64,000 nt of DNA from Planococcus citri (GCF_950023065.1 NC_088681.1:14694001-14758000), one strand, 5' to 3'; positions 44,231 through 56,826 are shown, numbered from the stretch's first letter. The notes: generated by a model from the letters alone, not told the origin. Numbers and translations are program-made.

Positions 44231-46862
44231 GTCCGGTATGTGGGAATAACCCTCCCGCCGATCTTCTAGGACAACTTTTTTCTGAAAGGGGACATTCTAA
44301 GGAACATTTTAAAGCCAACTTGTCAAAAAATCTAGTAAATTGGCGGCTATTTTGATTGACAAGTCAGCCAAAATCACAGATTTTGGTTTCCAACGAAAGA
44401 CTCGCACGAAATTTTTTGAACTGGACATAGCTAGATCGAAAGAACATGCAAAAATTCATCACCAGACAATATTTCAAGTGCTAAAGTGTATTTTTCGATT
44501 TTTGGTGAATTTTTGAAAATCAAATTTTGGCCAAAAATGAGAAAAATTCAAAATGTTACCAAATTAACATGGAAAGCTAAAATTTGAGATATACCATATT
44601 TTTGACCTGGCAAATCGAATGGAAACGGTTTTAGACCATTTTGAGCAGTTCTGGAGCCTCCAGCAGATTTTGATGCTTGAAATTTCCACAAAATGTCATC
44701 AAATGAAGTTGGAAATCTGAAGTTCACGCCGCACTTCACCTTGAACAAGTTTTTAAGTCAAATGCTGGTGGGTTTAAGTCATTTTGGAGCCTCCTACGAC
44801 TTTTTGAAAATTTTTGGAGCCTCCAGTAGATTTTCGAAACTTGAAATTTCCATGAAATTTTATCAAATGCAGTTGGAAATCCGAAATATATTCTGTAAGC
44901 AACAATGCGCTATGAAGTCGACTGTATAGGTAGATTTCAAGTCATTTTGGAGCCTCCAGCGATTTTTTAGAAATTGCTGGAGCCTCCAGCAGATTTTTAA
45001 GTGCTCAAAACTTCCGTAAAATGTTACCAAACAGAGCTGGATATCCAAAATTCACTCTGCACTCCAATTTCAAGTCGACTGCAGATACGTTCAAGTCATT
45101 TTGGAGCCTCCAGCGACTTAATGAAAATTCCTAGAGCCTCCAACAGACAGTTGACTTCATATCTAAAAACTGAAATAAGTTTTCAGAGTAAATTTTGCCT
45201 TTTAAACTCCATTTGATGAAATTTTGTGGAGATTTCAAGTTTAAAAAATCTACTGGAGGCTCCAAGAATTTTCAAAAAGTCGCTGGAGTCTTCAAAATGA
45301 CATAAACCTATCAGTAGTTGACTTGATAGGGCGTTCAAATTAGAGTGCAGAGTAAATTTTGCATTTCCAACTCTGTTTGGTAAAATTTTATGGCAATTTC
45401 AGGTTTCAAAAATCTGCTGGAGGCTCCAGTAATTTCCAAAAACTTGCTGGAGGCCCAAAAACGACTTGTAATCCACCTACACTCGATTTTATATCGCACT
45501 GAAATTAGTTTGCAGAGTAAATTTCGGTCATTTCACTCCATTTGATGAAATTTTGTGAAAATTTCAAGTTTCAAAAATTTTCTGGAGGCTCTAAGAATTT
45601 TCAAAAAGTCGTAGGAGGTTCCAAAATGACTTAAAGCTACTAGCAGTCGACTTCAGAACGTGTTTAAGTTGAAGTGCAGCTTAAATTTCGGATTCTCAAC
45701 TTCATTGGATGAAATTTTGTAGAAATTTCAAGTTTCAAAAATCTGCTGGAGGCTCCAGAACTGCTCAAAACGGTTTGAAACCATTTTCAATTAATTTGGC
45801 AGGTCAAAAATATGATTTATCAAAAATTTCAGCTTTCTAGGTCAATTTGGTAAAATTTTGATTTTTTTCTCAATTTTGGCCAATTTTCAAAAATTTACCA
45901 AAAATTGGGCAGGTATTCGCTCTATTTTGGACCTATTGAGTCGATTAGAAGATGTTCTGAGTAGTTTTGAGCAGTTCTGGAGCCTCCGACAGATTTTTGA
46001 AAATTATAAACTTTCCACGAAATTTTACCTAAATAAAGTTAGAAACCTTCCAGATTTTCAAAGAGAAAGCCTTAACAATTTATGCAAACCAACTTCAACT
46101 CGTATAAATGAGATTAGTGCTTTTTAGTGATCTACTTGACCCATTACTTACCTTTTTTCCAAAATTGGTTTCTGCCATTTCGGAATAATTGTACACTTTT
46201 CCAGCGATTTCACTATTTCTAAAATTTTTAAAATTCATTGTACCTGAGTCATTCGACAAAAAATACCGAAATTCTATTCATTTGCTCATATTTTTGGCAT
46301 GCTGAGTCGACTGAACGTGGTTTTAGAATGTTTTGGAGCCTCCAGAACTTTTTGAAAATTCTAGTTTCCGAAAAAATGTCACGAAATCTGTCGAAATGGA
46401 CTTGTGTACCTATAAATAAGGGGTACCCAAAATGGAGGTCGAACAGAAAAATGGTCCTGGTATTTTTCGAGCTCTATAAATTGACATCTTGGATCAAAAA
46501 ATCAATTTTAAGTATTTTCATCGTGAATTGGGTAATGGCGGATTGTGCGCCAGGAGGAGGCGATTTTTCGAATTTTTTCACACAATTTATTGGAGCTTAC
46601 AAACATTTTGAACTGGCATCCTATTTTGACTATTGAGAACTACTCAAAAGGGGTTGATACCGTTTCTAATCGATTTGACAGGACGAAAAAAGGGCATATC
46701 CCAAATTTCAGCTTTCTAGGTCAGTTTGGTAAAATTTTGATTTTTTTCATCATTTTTGGTATCAATTGGCAAGTTGGCTCTGAAATGTCCCTTTTAAGAA
46801 AAAAGACGTCCCAAAGGATCGTTGAAGGGGGGGGGGGTTATTCCTATTGTCATATGCCGGAC
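44231..46862. mobile_element. Foldback element 1 with GGAGCCTCC arrays
   Basis: Ends are inverted (GTCCGGTATGTGGGAATAACC at left, the complement with an insertion at right) and flanked by TA (44229-44230, 46863-46864). The arms share a ~350-base outer segment (for example a GGTGAATTTTTGAAAAT stretch). Between them are ~150-180-bp units with GGAGCCTCC, forward in 44640-45150 and inverted in 45240-45770, then another forward block. A GCGCCAGGAGGAG repeat piece is embedded at 46500-46620. No transposase ORF. Confidence 0.7.
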
Positions 46863-47870
46863 TATTAATATCACACAGGACCATCCTATCTTCTCTCATC
46901 TCAAACTGTGGAGTTTCATGGCCATTGGAATTTACACCTTCATACTGCAGAATTTAATCTTTATAAAAAGCTTTGAAAATTGAAACTACGGTCTTCTCTC
47001 CTCCTTTCGTCTTACACCAACACACGTTGGTATACCTTAAGGGTCATAAAAATGCATGTAGATGTTTATCGTATATTTCTTTCAAATGAATCGCCAACAC
47101 TGTGGAGAGGTGGCCGAGGGATGAGGGACTATATAGCTATATAAGAAACCGTCTACACGCGAAATATGCATTTTCTTTACGACTGCGACTTGCGAGCCAG
47201 CTCGGGCAATAAAATTTGCGAGAAAGGACGTTGGAAAAGAATTCGGGTCAAGTGCTTCGAATACACTTGATCGTGAATCGTGCGGTCGTAGTATGTAGTA
47301 TTACTCGTATTTCGCAAATAAAGAGCAGGTATAGCTGGCGGGCGTCCGTCGCTGCCGCCTCCGGTGACTCCGACTGCATCGGGCTTGGTGCTCATTAAGC
47401 GCATCATTCCGGTAGATATTTACATTATACGGTTACGTGGCTTTACATCACTTTGTACACGAGGCTAATACGGCGTGTAGATTGCGCAATGTGCACATAG
47501 CCATTTGAATAATCTTCGTTTGGGTTATGTTTATAGTTGGCACAATAATTTCTTATTTACAAAACGTAATTGGTTTTCCGTTTTCGTGAATAATTCAGCG
47601 AATATACTCACAGAGCGATTTGTTCGACATTGTGAATTTTTAATGTCTCATTTTACCCACCGCCGCCACCATCGTCATCGCCACCCTCGTGGCTGCTTGC
47701 GCTATTCTTCGAGTGGACATTATGATAGCTGGCAATTTTTCTTTCTCTCGGCTATATCTACGTGGATGAGGATCTCGCGTATAATGTCGTTGAGTTTTTG
47801 TAAGTTTTTCTAACATGCACCTGCAAAATCTTTTTTTTTACATTTTTTTATCATTTTGAGTATTTTCAAA
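46863..47870. other. GC-richer unique DNA
   Basis: No repeat style, many CG dinucleotides around 47150-47470. Short ORFs on both strands overlap and none is convincing. Possible intronic enhancer or leader sequence. Confidence 0.25.
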
Positions 47871-48340
47871 AAATGTATTGCCGAACAGGGGGGAGGAATA
47901 AAAAAATTTCCTGCCCTCGACAACTGATGTATCAAATCATAGGTTTTCAAAATCCGAATCTGGAAACCGTTTGACCCCAAAAGAAATTCAAAGGCGGTTT
48001 AGGTTCAGAATTTTGAAAAAAAATCACAAAATTTCTGTCAAAATTAAACGTTTTTGGGGAGTCTAGTTTTGATTTGAGGATTTTTGTGAAGGATTTAAAG
48101 GCAAAGGATTTTGTCGAAAAATTTTGCAACGCTTTTGGGGAAGGATTCATTGCGAAGGATTTTGGAGAAGGATTTGCCAACAGTTTTTATAAAGAATTCA
48201 CATTGGTGGAGAACTAAGACTCTTATAAAAAAAAAGTGAAGAGAAACAAAATCATGTACCTAACATAAAAAATTTGTTACCAACATGCAATTGTGATTTT
48301 TTTTTAAATTTAACACACGAAACATTCTGTAGACTCTACA
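47871..48340. repeat. Dispersed repeat ending in GAAGGATTTTG units
   Basis: 47880-48050 is alike to 58990-59330 (shared CTGGAAACCGTTTG and ATTTCTGT-AAAATTAAACGTTTTT). It passes into GCGAAGGATTTTG-type short units (48070-48180), the complement of the array at 54425-55200. Confidence 0.6.
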
Positions 48341-49440
48341 ATAGTGATTGTATCGTACCTATGTTTGAAAATTCGACCAAAAAGCTCGATAAACTCTGAT
48401 TACCAACGTCGAAATAGAAAAGTGACAAGCCCGGGTACTATAATCGAAGTTGGCTGGAACCGGGCGCCGGTTGGCGATTCGATAAAAATAATTTCGATAA
48501 CCAACGTGAAAAGCTATAACTACAGACAGGCGTACAAGTACGACTCTTCTCACACCACATCAAATAACCATAACGATGATGGCGGCGTATACGTAAAAGT
48601 GGCTCTTCTGTAGGTCGCTAGTGGTTTTGTAAAAATAACGCCTGTGTTGGGTGTAAAAAAAAAAAGAAAAAAATACCACAGCCTGCTGCCCGCTGTCTAC
48701 ACCAAGGTAAATTATAATTGAGCCTTACCTTTTCGAGCAGCTTTGACTTTGAGTGGGTCAACTCGTGTATAACCATTACAGCTCACTTTCCCGTTTACGT
48801 CAATTGTTCACTTTTTTTCCACTGCTCTTACGACGTACTCGTATAGGCCATGGGCGGATTTTTTTCCACAGGGGTATACGGTATACTTTTGTCATCGTAT
48901 AGCCAAGTTCTTTCTCATTATACGATTATTATGTGTAGAATTAGTTTTATTATTATCGTGAAGCCAAGTCGACCGACAGGGATACAAGGTTGGCAATTAG
49001 ACGTTTATAATTATTCCACTACGAACGAGTTGACATTCAACTATCTGTCATCGATATATTATACGAAAGAGTTCATTTTTTTTTTTTTGTATTTTAACCG
49101 TTGCTCGCCTCGATCACGTTGTCGGTACTCGTCTTTAATCACGTGTTATATTACATCACGTGTCAAAAATCATCTTGTGTATTTTAGCAATACCGTCGTC
49201 AACGCCAGTCACCTCGAAAAACGTCGCATGAATACCGTGTTTTATATCAACGTACCTACAATTTTCACCCTCTTATGTTTCCAAGTGTCATTACCCTGTC
49301 TGAATTTTGAACAAATGATTGCACCAACGAGGAAAACGAAAAGATCGGAGGAGGAGAAATTCTCGAAATTCAATAACGTTGGTGTGAATTGTTTAGTATT
49401 ACAAGATATGCTTGGCATGTAGATTTTTCATAATTTAGTT
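48341..49440. other. Unique DNA with a doubtful 190-codon ORF
   Basis: 48850-49422 (+) is open for 190 codons, but the protein is hydrophobic/Tyr/Ser-rich with no motif, and the ORF crosses a T-run, so it is probably chance. The rest is GC-richer unique sequence. Confidence 0.25.
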
Positions 49441-49729
49441 TTACACGAAGAAAGTTACGTAACACCGATTATATTTTTTTAATCAGTCGAAAAATGAAAA
49501 TTTCGCAGTTTTTTTTCGCAAGACGTATGATCCCAACGCAAAAACCCCATTTCTGGACATAAGGCATTCTTACTAGTTTTATCCAACATTTTTAATGAGT
49601 TCCTTATCCCACCAAACTTTCAAATAATCCAAAAAAGAAACATACACCTCCTCATATAGGTAGGTAATAAGATTTTTTTAAAATACGATTCCGATCATGG
49701 AAATTAGTCACTTGATCCCAAAATCACTG

Positions 49730-49910
49730 GAAATTTTGGCAAAACACCTGACTTCTTTTGACAATTTTGGATGACTTTTTTGACAAAAATGAGTACCCAG
49801 GTACTTTTTGACAATTTGAACCAAAATGGAACTTTTTGGCAATTTTAGCGAAAATCAAAACTTTTTTTACAATTTTTGCTAAAAATGGAAATTTTGACAT
49901 TTTTGGTTAA
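49730..49910. repeat. Short TTTTTGACAATTTTGGC-type tandem units
   Basis: Degenerate ~28-35-base units of ACTTTTTGACAATTTT(G/A)GC-AAAAATG. They continue on the far side of foldback element 2 (51350-51600); alike units are at 62460-62720 and 35570-35900. Confidence 0.6.
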
Positions 49911-49912
49911 TA

Positions 49913-51336
49913 GTCCAGTAACTTTAGCAAAAAAATAGGGGCTATAGTGAATCTCTAGGTGGCAAGCTGATTTTTGGTATACTGGTCCATTTTGATGTCC
50001 TGAAAACGAATCCGAGGAGTCCCCTACTGTGCCGGGTGAGCTTTCCGCCAAATTGTGGATTTTAGCCCCCCAAAATAGGTTTTTGGCCAATATATCAAAA
50101 AATATCGACTCTAGCGCAAAAATGATTGAAGAATGTTGTTCTACGTTAAATTTACGATCTATTGATATATCAACTGTCTTTCTCCCCCCAAGGGTGGTGG
50201 AACTACAACCATTCAAAAAAGGGGGGTATCCTGAAAAATACATAAAGGATATAGGCGCCTGAGGGGAGTGAAATGGTCCCCGAAAGCGTTTGAGTTGATA
50301 TCAGCATGGAAGGTGGGTCCCATCGAGAAACTTCCGCGTGAAAAATTTCAGATCGGCACCACCTCCCCTTTTTGGGGAACCCCCCTTTTCTGTAATTTCA
50401 ATACCAATTTTCTCAGCCCCATTTCAACCGATTTTGAAAATTTTTCAGTATGTTATGTATATTCATAGTAGGTATCCCCACAAAAATTTTCAACCCCCTC
50501 CCCTCATATTTACCCCTCAAAATGGTGTGAAAATGTACCTTGGGGAGGGTTCGGGGTAAAATGGAAATTTCGGGGGAAATAACTAAGTATTAATGAGTAG
50601 GGTGTCGTTTTCTTATGATTCGATACCGCTGAGCACGAATATGACGTCAGATTTTTTGCTACACTCATCTAGCCCTCTCCACAGCACATAGCCCCCCTCA
50701 ATTTATACTATTTGAAATAAGTTGAAAAACGCTATTTTGAGGAGTAAATATGAGGGGAGGGGGTTGAAAATTTTTGTGGGGATACCTACTATGAATATAC
50801 ATAACATACTGAAAAATTTTCAAAATCGGTTGAAATGGGGCTGAGAAAATTGGTATTGAAATTACAAAAAAGGGGGGGTTCCCCAAAAAGGGGAGGTGGT
50901 GCCGATCTGAAATTTTTCACGCGGAAGTTTCTCGATGGGACCCACCTTCCATGCTGATATCAACTCGAACGCTTTCAGGGACCATTTCACCCCCCTCAGG
51001 CGCCTGTATCCTTTATGTATTTTTCAGGAAACCCCCCTTTTTTGAATGGTTGTAGTTCCACCCCCCTTGGGGAGAGTAAGACAGTTGATATATCGATAGA
51101 TCGGAAATTTAACGTAGAACAACATTCTTCAATCATTTTTGCGCTAGAGTCGATATTTTTCGATATACTGGCCAAAAACCTGTTTTGGGGGGGCTAAAAT
51201 CCACAATTTGGGGGAAAGCTCACCCGGCACAGTAGGGGACTCCTCGGATTCGTTTTCAGGACATCAAAATGGACCAGTATACCAAAAATCAGCTTGCCAC
51301 CTTGAGATTCACTATTCAATGCTAAAGTTACTGGAC
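49913..51336. mobile_element. Foldback element 2: 1.42-kb near-perfect palindrome
   Basis: Left arm 49913-50526 and right arm about 50729-51336 are inverted copies with few mismatches around a ~200-bp centre. The ends are GTCCAGTAACTTTAGCA and its complement, flanked by TA (49911-49912, 51337-51338). ORFs in the two arms (for example 50029-50262 and 51015-51197) are mirror images and not genes. It inserted into the short TTTTTGACAATTTT array. TA target and short TIR ends suggest a Tc1/mariner-type origin, but the very long arms are foldback-like. Confidence 0.88.
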
Positions 51337-51650
51337 TATAAAAAATAGGACTTTTTGACATTTTAGGTGAAAAATATAATTTTATGGAAATTTTTGTGGA
51401 ATTTTTGGTGAAAGCAGAAGTTTTTTCACCTCAGCAGAAAATTAATCTTCTTTCTCTGACATTTTAGGCTAAAAAAGGGCATTCCGACAATTTAAGCAAA
51501 AAACAGGACTTTTAACAATTTCGACAATAAACTGAAACTTTTTCGGCAATCTTGGCAAAAAACTATTTTTTTGGGAAATTTTTTCGCCAAGTACTTTTTT
51601 TTTGGGGTGTTTATAATTACAAGATTATTACACCCGTAAGGGGGGGGGGG

Positions 51651-52154
51651 CTAGATTTGGTTTGTGAGGCCGATGTTTTCTACTAGGGAGATGAATTTTT
51701 GTATTTCTGAGGGTTCGTCAGGGATAGTAGGTGGGTTTTCTTTTATCTGTAGTGTAAGTCTGTTTTGTTTTAGTTGGGGACAGTTGAAAAGTATGTGTTG
51801 GATGGATATGGGTTCGTTTCTGCGAAATTGGCATGAGGGTTTTGGTTCTTTTTGGTATAAGTGGTTATGAGTAATTTTTGTGTGGCCTATTCTTAGTCTG
51901 GTAATCAGGATTTCTTCTTTTCTGTTCAGGTGGCCTAGATTTTTCCAGGGGAGAGTAGTTTTTTTATGTTGGAAGAGTTTATTTGAAGTTTGTTGTGACC
52001 AAAAGTTCTGCCAGTTATTAAATGTGTTGTGAGTGATTAGAGATTTAATGTCATCAGGAGTGAGAGTGGTAAGAGGGGAGGGGGTAGCGGCTGTTTTTGC
52101 TAATCTATCAACAGTTTCGTTTCCAGTGATACCTATGTGGCTGGGAACAAACAT
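51651..52154 (-). pseudogene. RNase H end and C-terminal domain of copy 2
   Basis: It begins with FVPSHIGITGNETVDRLAK, the last RNase H block, and runs through a Trp-rich linker to a degenerate zinc site near the C-terminus (one Cys replaced by Arg in CQFRR; HILFNC kept). It follows the 52225-53760 ORF after a frameshift. Confidence 0.85.
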
Positions 52155-52224
52155 GAAGCTAATTGAGTAATCATAATATTGGAGGTTAAAAAGGGACTTA
52201 TATATATCTTGAACTATGGGATGG

Positions 52225-53760
52225 TCAGAAAAAATGTTTTGAATGGATAGCAGTGAACTTAGTGAGTCGCTTTTGGATTAAGAATTTTTTATTTTCTGAT
52301 TGAATGGAAATTATATCTATTAGGCAATGTTTTATGGCAGTGAGTTCAGCAGTAAAAATTGAGGCACAGTTGTGAATTTTAAAACTGAGAACTTTGTCAT
52401 TAATTGAGTAAGCATAACCAGTATGAATATTAGACATTTTTGAACCATCTGTGAAGCATAAGTTATATTCAGTATAGTTTGATAACAGTTCTAAGTAATG
52501 ACTCTTGATTAATAATGGGGAGTGATCATGTTTTGGGTAGTTTCTTAAGTAAAATTCCATCTGTATAGGTTTGAGAGACCAAGGGGGATAAGATATTGGT
52601 TGATGTATTAGGTTTTTTAGGTCAATTTGTAGGTTGTTCATATTTTTGATAAATTCTGGGATTGGACTTGAAGTATGGAGGAAATGCTGAGAGCTGTAGA
52701 CATTGAGTGACCTTTGAAGAGGGTGAGATGGATTATTTGCAACAGTTGTTAAGAATTTGTTTGTCATGAGAATTTTCCTAAAATCAGGAGGAAGCTCTGC
52801 AGCTTCGCAATAAATACTATCAATTGGAGACGAATAGAGAGCACCTATGCAGATGCGCAAGGAGGAATTTTGAACAGTTTTGAGAATGTTAGTAGTTTTA
52901 TTTGACAGGTTTGTAAAGCATGGACTTCCATATTCAATTTTACTACGTATCAGAGCTTTGTACAAGTGAAGTAATAGTTGGCGTGATGGGTTATACTTTG
53001 GATTTTTAACAATTTTTAGTAAATTTAGACGTTTGTTAAGTTGAGCTTTTATGTTGAGAAAATGAGGCGTCCAAGTAAGTTTTTTATCAAAAGTAAGTCC
53101 AAGGAATTTAGTGGTTGGTTTAAAAACTAAAGGATGTCCATTGAATTCAAGGATAGGTTCTGGGTAGGTTTTATTTCTCTTGGTAAAAAGTATACAGTGA
53201 GTTTTAGATTCAGAAAATGTTAGTCCATTTGTTTCAGCCCATTTTTCAATACAATTTAGAGTTTTTTGGATCATTTCTGAGGCTAGTTTGATGTTATTTG
53301 AACGTATTGAAATGTTTATATCATCTGCAAAAATTCTTAAGGAAAGAGGTTGAGGAATAATACTACAGATATCATCAATTAGGAGTATAAATAGTATGGT
53401 GCTAAGCACAGAGCCTTGAGGGACTCCATTTTCAATATCAAAAAGTTCAGAGTATGTATTTTCAATTCTGACTCTAAAGGTACGATTTGATAAAATGTTT
53501 TGAATAAAGTAAGCTAAATGCCCTCGAATCCCTATAGAATGTATTTTTTGAAGTATTTTGTATCTCCATGCTTTGTCAAAAGCTTTTTCAAGATCAAAGA
53601 AGACTGAGAGTACAAATTCTTTATTTTGAAAGGCAGTATTGATTTCCTGTGTAAGACTAAAAAGATGGTCCAGAGTAGATCTTTTTTTCCGAAAGCCACT
53701 TTGAAAAGAACTGAGGGAATTTGTAGAGTCAATATACCAAGTAAGACGTTTCATAACCAT
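52225..53760 (-). pseudogene. Reverse transcriptase and RNase H of copy 2
   Basis: 511 codons open. RT blocks: SGFRKKRSTLDHLF, SVFFDLEKAFDKAW, GVPQGSVLST, catalytic FADD, SKTHCILFT, FLGLTFDKKLTW. RNase H then starts with CFTDGSK and ASIFTAELTAI. The frame is lost at the SDS block (compare intact QSDS in copy 1), so the last ~20 residues are out of frame. The RT core itself is intact. Confidence 0.88.
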
Positions 53761-53915
53761 TTTTTCTAGAATCTTACATGGGACAGAAGTTAAAGAAATA
53801 GGTCTGTAACTGGAGGGAAGGTGAACATTTTTCTCATGTTTAAGTATGGGAATGATAGTTGCAGTTTTCCATGTTTGAGGGAAGGAATCTGAAGACCAGA
53901 TTATATTATAGAGGT

Positions 53916-54311
53916 TTAGTAAGCATTTTTACTGTAGTCAGAAAGATGTTTCAGCATATATGGATGAATATCATCTGGTCCAGGTGATGAATTTTTGATG
54001 TTGTGGTTTAAACAGTACAGTAGTTCGTTTATAGAGAAAGGTGCATTGTATGGTTCAAGGTTATCAGATGAAAAATCAAGTACTAAATTTTCAGTTTGGT
54101 TTTTGATTGTTTGAAAAGCTTCACTATAGGAACTTGTTGCTAAGACTTTAGAAAAAGATTGAGCCATGGTGTTAGTTATGTTATCTAATGAAGTAATAAT
54201 GTCATTGTTGTGGAGAAGATATGAAATGTCAGATGGGACATAGCAGCCTTTTAATATTTGTATTTTGGTCCACATTTCTTTTATACTAGTACTGTGAGTG
54301 ATATTCAACAT
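53916..54311 (-). pseudogene. RT N-terminal (fingers) region of copy 2
   Basis: Contains the conserved NSSPGPDDIHPYMLKHLS block that precedes the RT palm. Separated from the main RT ORF by a frameshift near 53900; upstream the same frame meets a TGA, beyond which RT-linker-like codons continue to about 54420. Confidence 0.8.
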
Positions 54312-54424
54312 GAATTTGGTCCAACTATCCCTTTGTTTTGATAGATATGTTCAGCGAGCAATTGCTCTTTTTTTCTTAAAGTCTATGAGATTGTCAGTAT
54401 AGAAGGATATTTTTTGAACACAAG

Positions 54425-55216
54425 TCCTTTGTCGAAATCTTTTACTGAATTTTTCTCGAAAACCCTTCGTCGAATTCTTCACCAAAATTTTTCACAAATT
54501 CCTTAGCGAAAACTTTTGCTCAAATTTTTTGTCAAAGGAATTGTGAAGACTTTTGGCGAAAGATTCAACAAAAGATTCCAGCGAACGATTTGCAAAGGAT
54601 TTGAAGAAAAATCGTTCGTTCAAATTTTTTGTCAAAAATCCTTCACAGGTCCTTCTCCAAAATCGTTTAAAAATTCTTCGCCAAAACCCTTTGCAAATTC
54701 TATGCTTTCCACCAGATTTCTTGGTAAATCCTCACCACCAATCCTTCGCCAAAGTTTTTTTTTTTTTTGCTGGGAATCATCCATAAAATCCTTATAAGAA
54801 CTCTCCGAAAATTCGTTGACAAAATCCTTCGGCGAGTTATTCTCCAAGATCTTTCACAAATCTTTCAAAAAATCCTTCAACCAAATTTTTTGTCAGAAAT
54901 CTTTTAAAAATCCTTCGCAAATTCTCATCAGAATCTTCGACCAAATCCTTCACCAAAATCTTTCAAAAATTATTTGGCAAAATCCTTTGCCAAATCTTTG
55001 CAAAAACCTTCACAAATTCTACGCCAATTCTTGGCCAAACTACTTCGAAAATCTTTCTGCAGAATCCTTAGCCAAATCGTTCATAGGTAAATTCCTGGAA
55101 TTATTGACCAAAATCTTCGCGAAGTCTTCGACAAATTTCTCGCCACCCTCCCCCCCCTTCCACCTTTTCAAATCTCGTCCAAAATTCTTTAGAAAAATCT
55201 TTTACAAATTGTTTGC
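54425..55216 (+). repeat. CCTTCGCCAAAATCC-type short tandem array
   Basis: About 780 bases of degenerate 15-25-base units around TCCTTCGCCAAAATC and TTCACAAAT. Open reading in several frames (for example 54516-54797) is a by-product. It directly abuts the broken left end of foldback element 3. Confidence 0.7.
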
Positions 55217-56826
55217 TACTAAATGGCGGCCATTTTGATTGATAGGTCAGCCGAAATCGCAGATTTTACATTCCAACATAGGACTTGAGCAAAATTTCTC
55301 AAACTGTACAAAGGTAGATAGAAAGATCAAGCAAAAATTTAGCATCTGTTAAAATTTCAAGTGCCAAAGTGCGTTTTTCGATTTTTGGTGAATTTTTGAA
55401 AATAAAATTTAGGCCAAAAATGAGAGAAAAAATCAAAATTTTACCAAATTGACCAACAAAGCTGAAATTTGGGATACACCCTATTTTCGACATGCCAAAT
55501 CGAGCAGTTCTGGAGCCTCCAGTAGATTTTTGAAACTCGAAATTCCCACAAAATTTCACGAAAATGGAGTTGGAAAGCTGAAATTTATTTTGCAAACTAA
55601 TTTCAATACGCTACGAAGTCAACTGCAGGGGGATTTCAAGTCGTTTTGGAGCCTCCGGCGACTTTTTGAAAATTCTTGGAGCCTCCATCAGATTTCTGAA
55701 ACTTTAAATTTTCACAAAATTTCATCAAATGGAGATGGAAAGCTGAAATTTACTCTACTCTCCAATTTTAACACCCTCTGAAGACGACTTCTGGTGAGTT
55801 CAAATCATTTTAGAGTCTCCAGCGCCTTTTTAAAAATTACTGGAGCCTCCAGAATTCCAGTAGATTTTTGAAACTTTAAATTCCCGCAACATTTTACCAA
55901 ATGCAGTTGGCAAGCTGAAATTTACTTCACAATCTAATTTCAATACGATATGAAGTCGACTACATGGTGGTTTCTAGTGGTATTAAATGGTTTTGAAGCT
56001 TCCAGCTACTTCTTGAAAATTTCAATTTTCCAAAAAACACCATAAGACCTCTCAAAAAGTGGCTGGAGGCTCCAAAACGACTTGAAATCCACCAGCAGAC
56101 GACTTCGTAGCGTATTAAAATTAGTTTGCTGAATATATTTTGACTTTCTACATATCTCCGTTAGATGAAATTTTTAGGAAATTTAAAGTTTTAAAAATCT
56201 ACTGGAAGCTCCAGTAGTTTTCAAAAAAACACTGGAAACTCCAAAACGACTTGAAATCCCCCTACAGTTGACTTCGTAGCGTATTGAAATTAGTTTGCAG
56301 AATAAATTTCAGCTTTCCAACTCCATTTTGGTGATATGTTGTGGGAATGTCGAGTTTCAAAAATCTGCTGGAGGCTCCAGAACTGCTCAAAACGATTTGA
56401 AACAGTTTCCAATCGATTTGGCATGTCGAAAATAGGGTGTATCCCAAATTTCAGCTTTGTTGGTCAATTTGGTAAAATTTTGATTTTTCCCTCATTTTTG
56501 GCCTTTTGATTTTCAAAAATTCACCAAAAATCGAAAAATGCACTTTGGCACTTGAAATTTTGACAGGTGATAAATTTTTGTTTGATCTTTCGATCTACCT
56601 TTGTACAGTCTGAAAAATTTTGTTCAAGTCCTATGTTGGAATGCAAAATCTGCGATTTCGGCTGACCTGTCAATCAAAATGGCCGCCATTTTGTAAGTAG
56701 GGCCACTCTTTTTTTTGAGTACAAGGGCTAGAAATGTCTCTTGGGACTCCCCCTTTAAGAAAAAAGTTGTCCCAGAGGATCGACGGGGGGGGGGGGTGCA
56801 ATTTATCCTTAAGTGGGCTCCCTGAC
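55217..56826. mobile_element. Foldback element 3, left end missing
   Basis: Arms 55217-55850 and about 56060-56700 are inverted copies and are homologous to the outer arms and GGAGCCTCC units of foldback element 1. The right end continues to a GTCAGGG terminus next to TA (56827-56828); the matching ~125 bases are missing at left, where the CCTTCGCC array begins. Both arms hold AAATGGCGGCCATTTT. Confidence 0.7.

Larger units (their letters stand above)
51604..54420 (-). mobile_element. I-type non-LTR retrotransposon, copy 2
   Basis: Same family as 31363-33537. On the + strand it starts with a T-run (51595-51603) and GGGTGT...ACACCC (51605-51635), the same 3' stem-loop and tail. It extends further 5' than copy 1, to about 54420, including the RT fingers, but lacks endonuclease and ORF1. 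Possible imperfect target duplication CAAGTxCTTT at about 51588 and 54421. Broken by a TGA upstream of 54311 and frameshifts at about 53900 and 52250. Confidence 0.88.

Noticed and set aside
48850..49422. 190-codon ORF on + strand as a gene
   Set aside because: No start context, motif or homology recognised; it crosses a T-run, and its protein is a mix of hydrophobic and Tyr/Ser residues typical of chance ORFs in AT-rich DNA.
49845..51197. ORFs in foldback element 2 as a duplicated gene pair
   Set aside because: They are mirror images forced by the palindrome, lack motifs and differ by stops.
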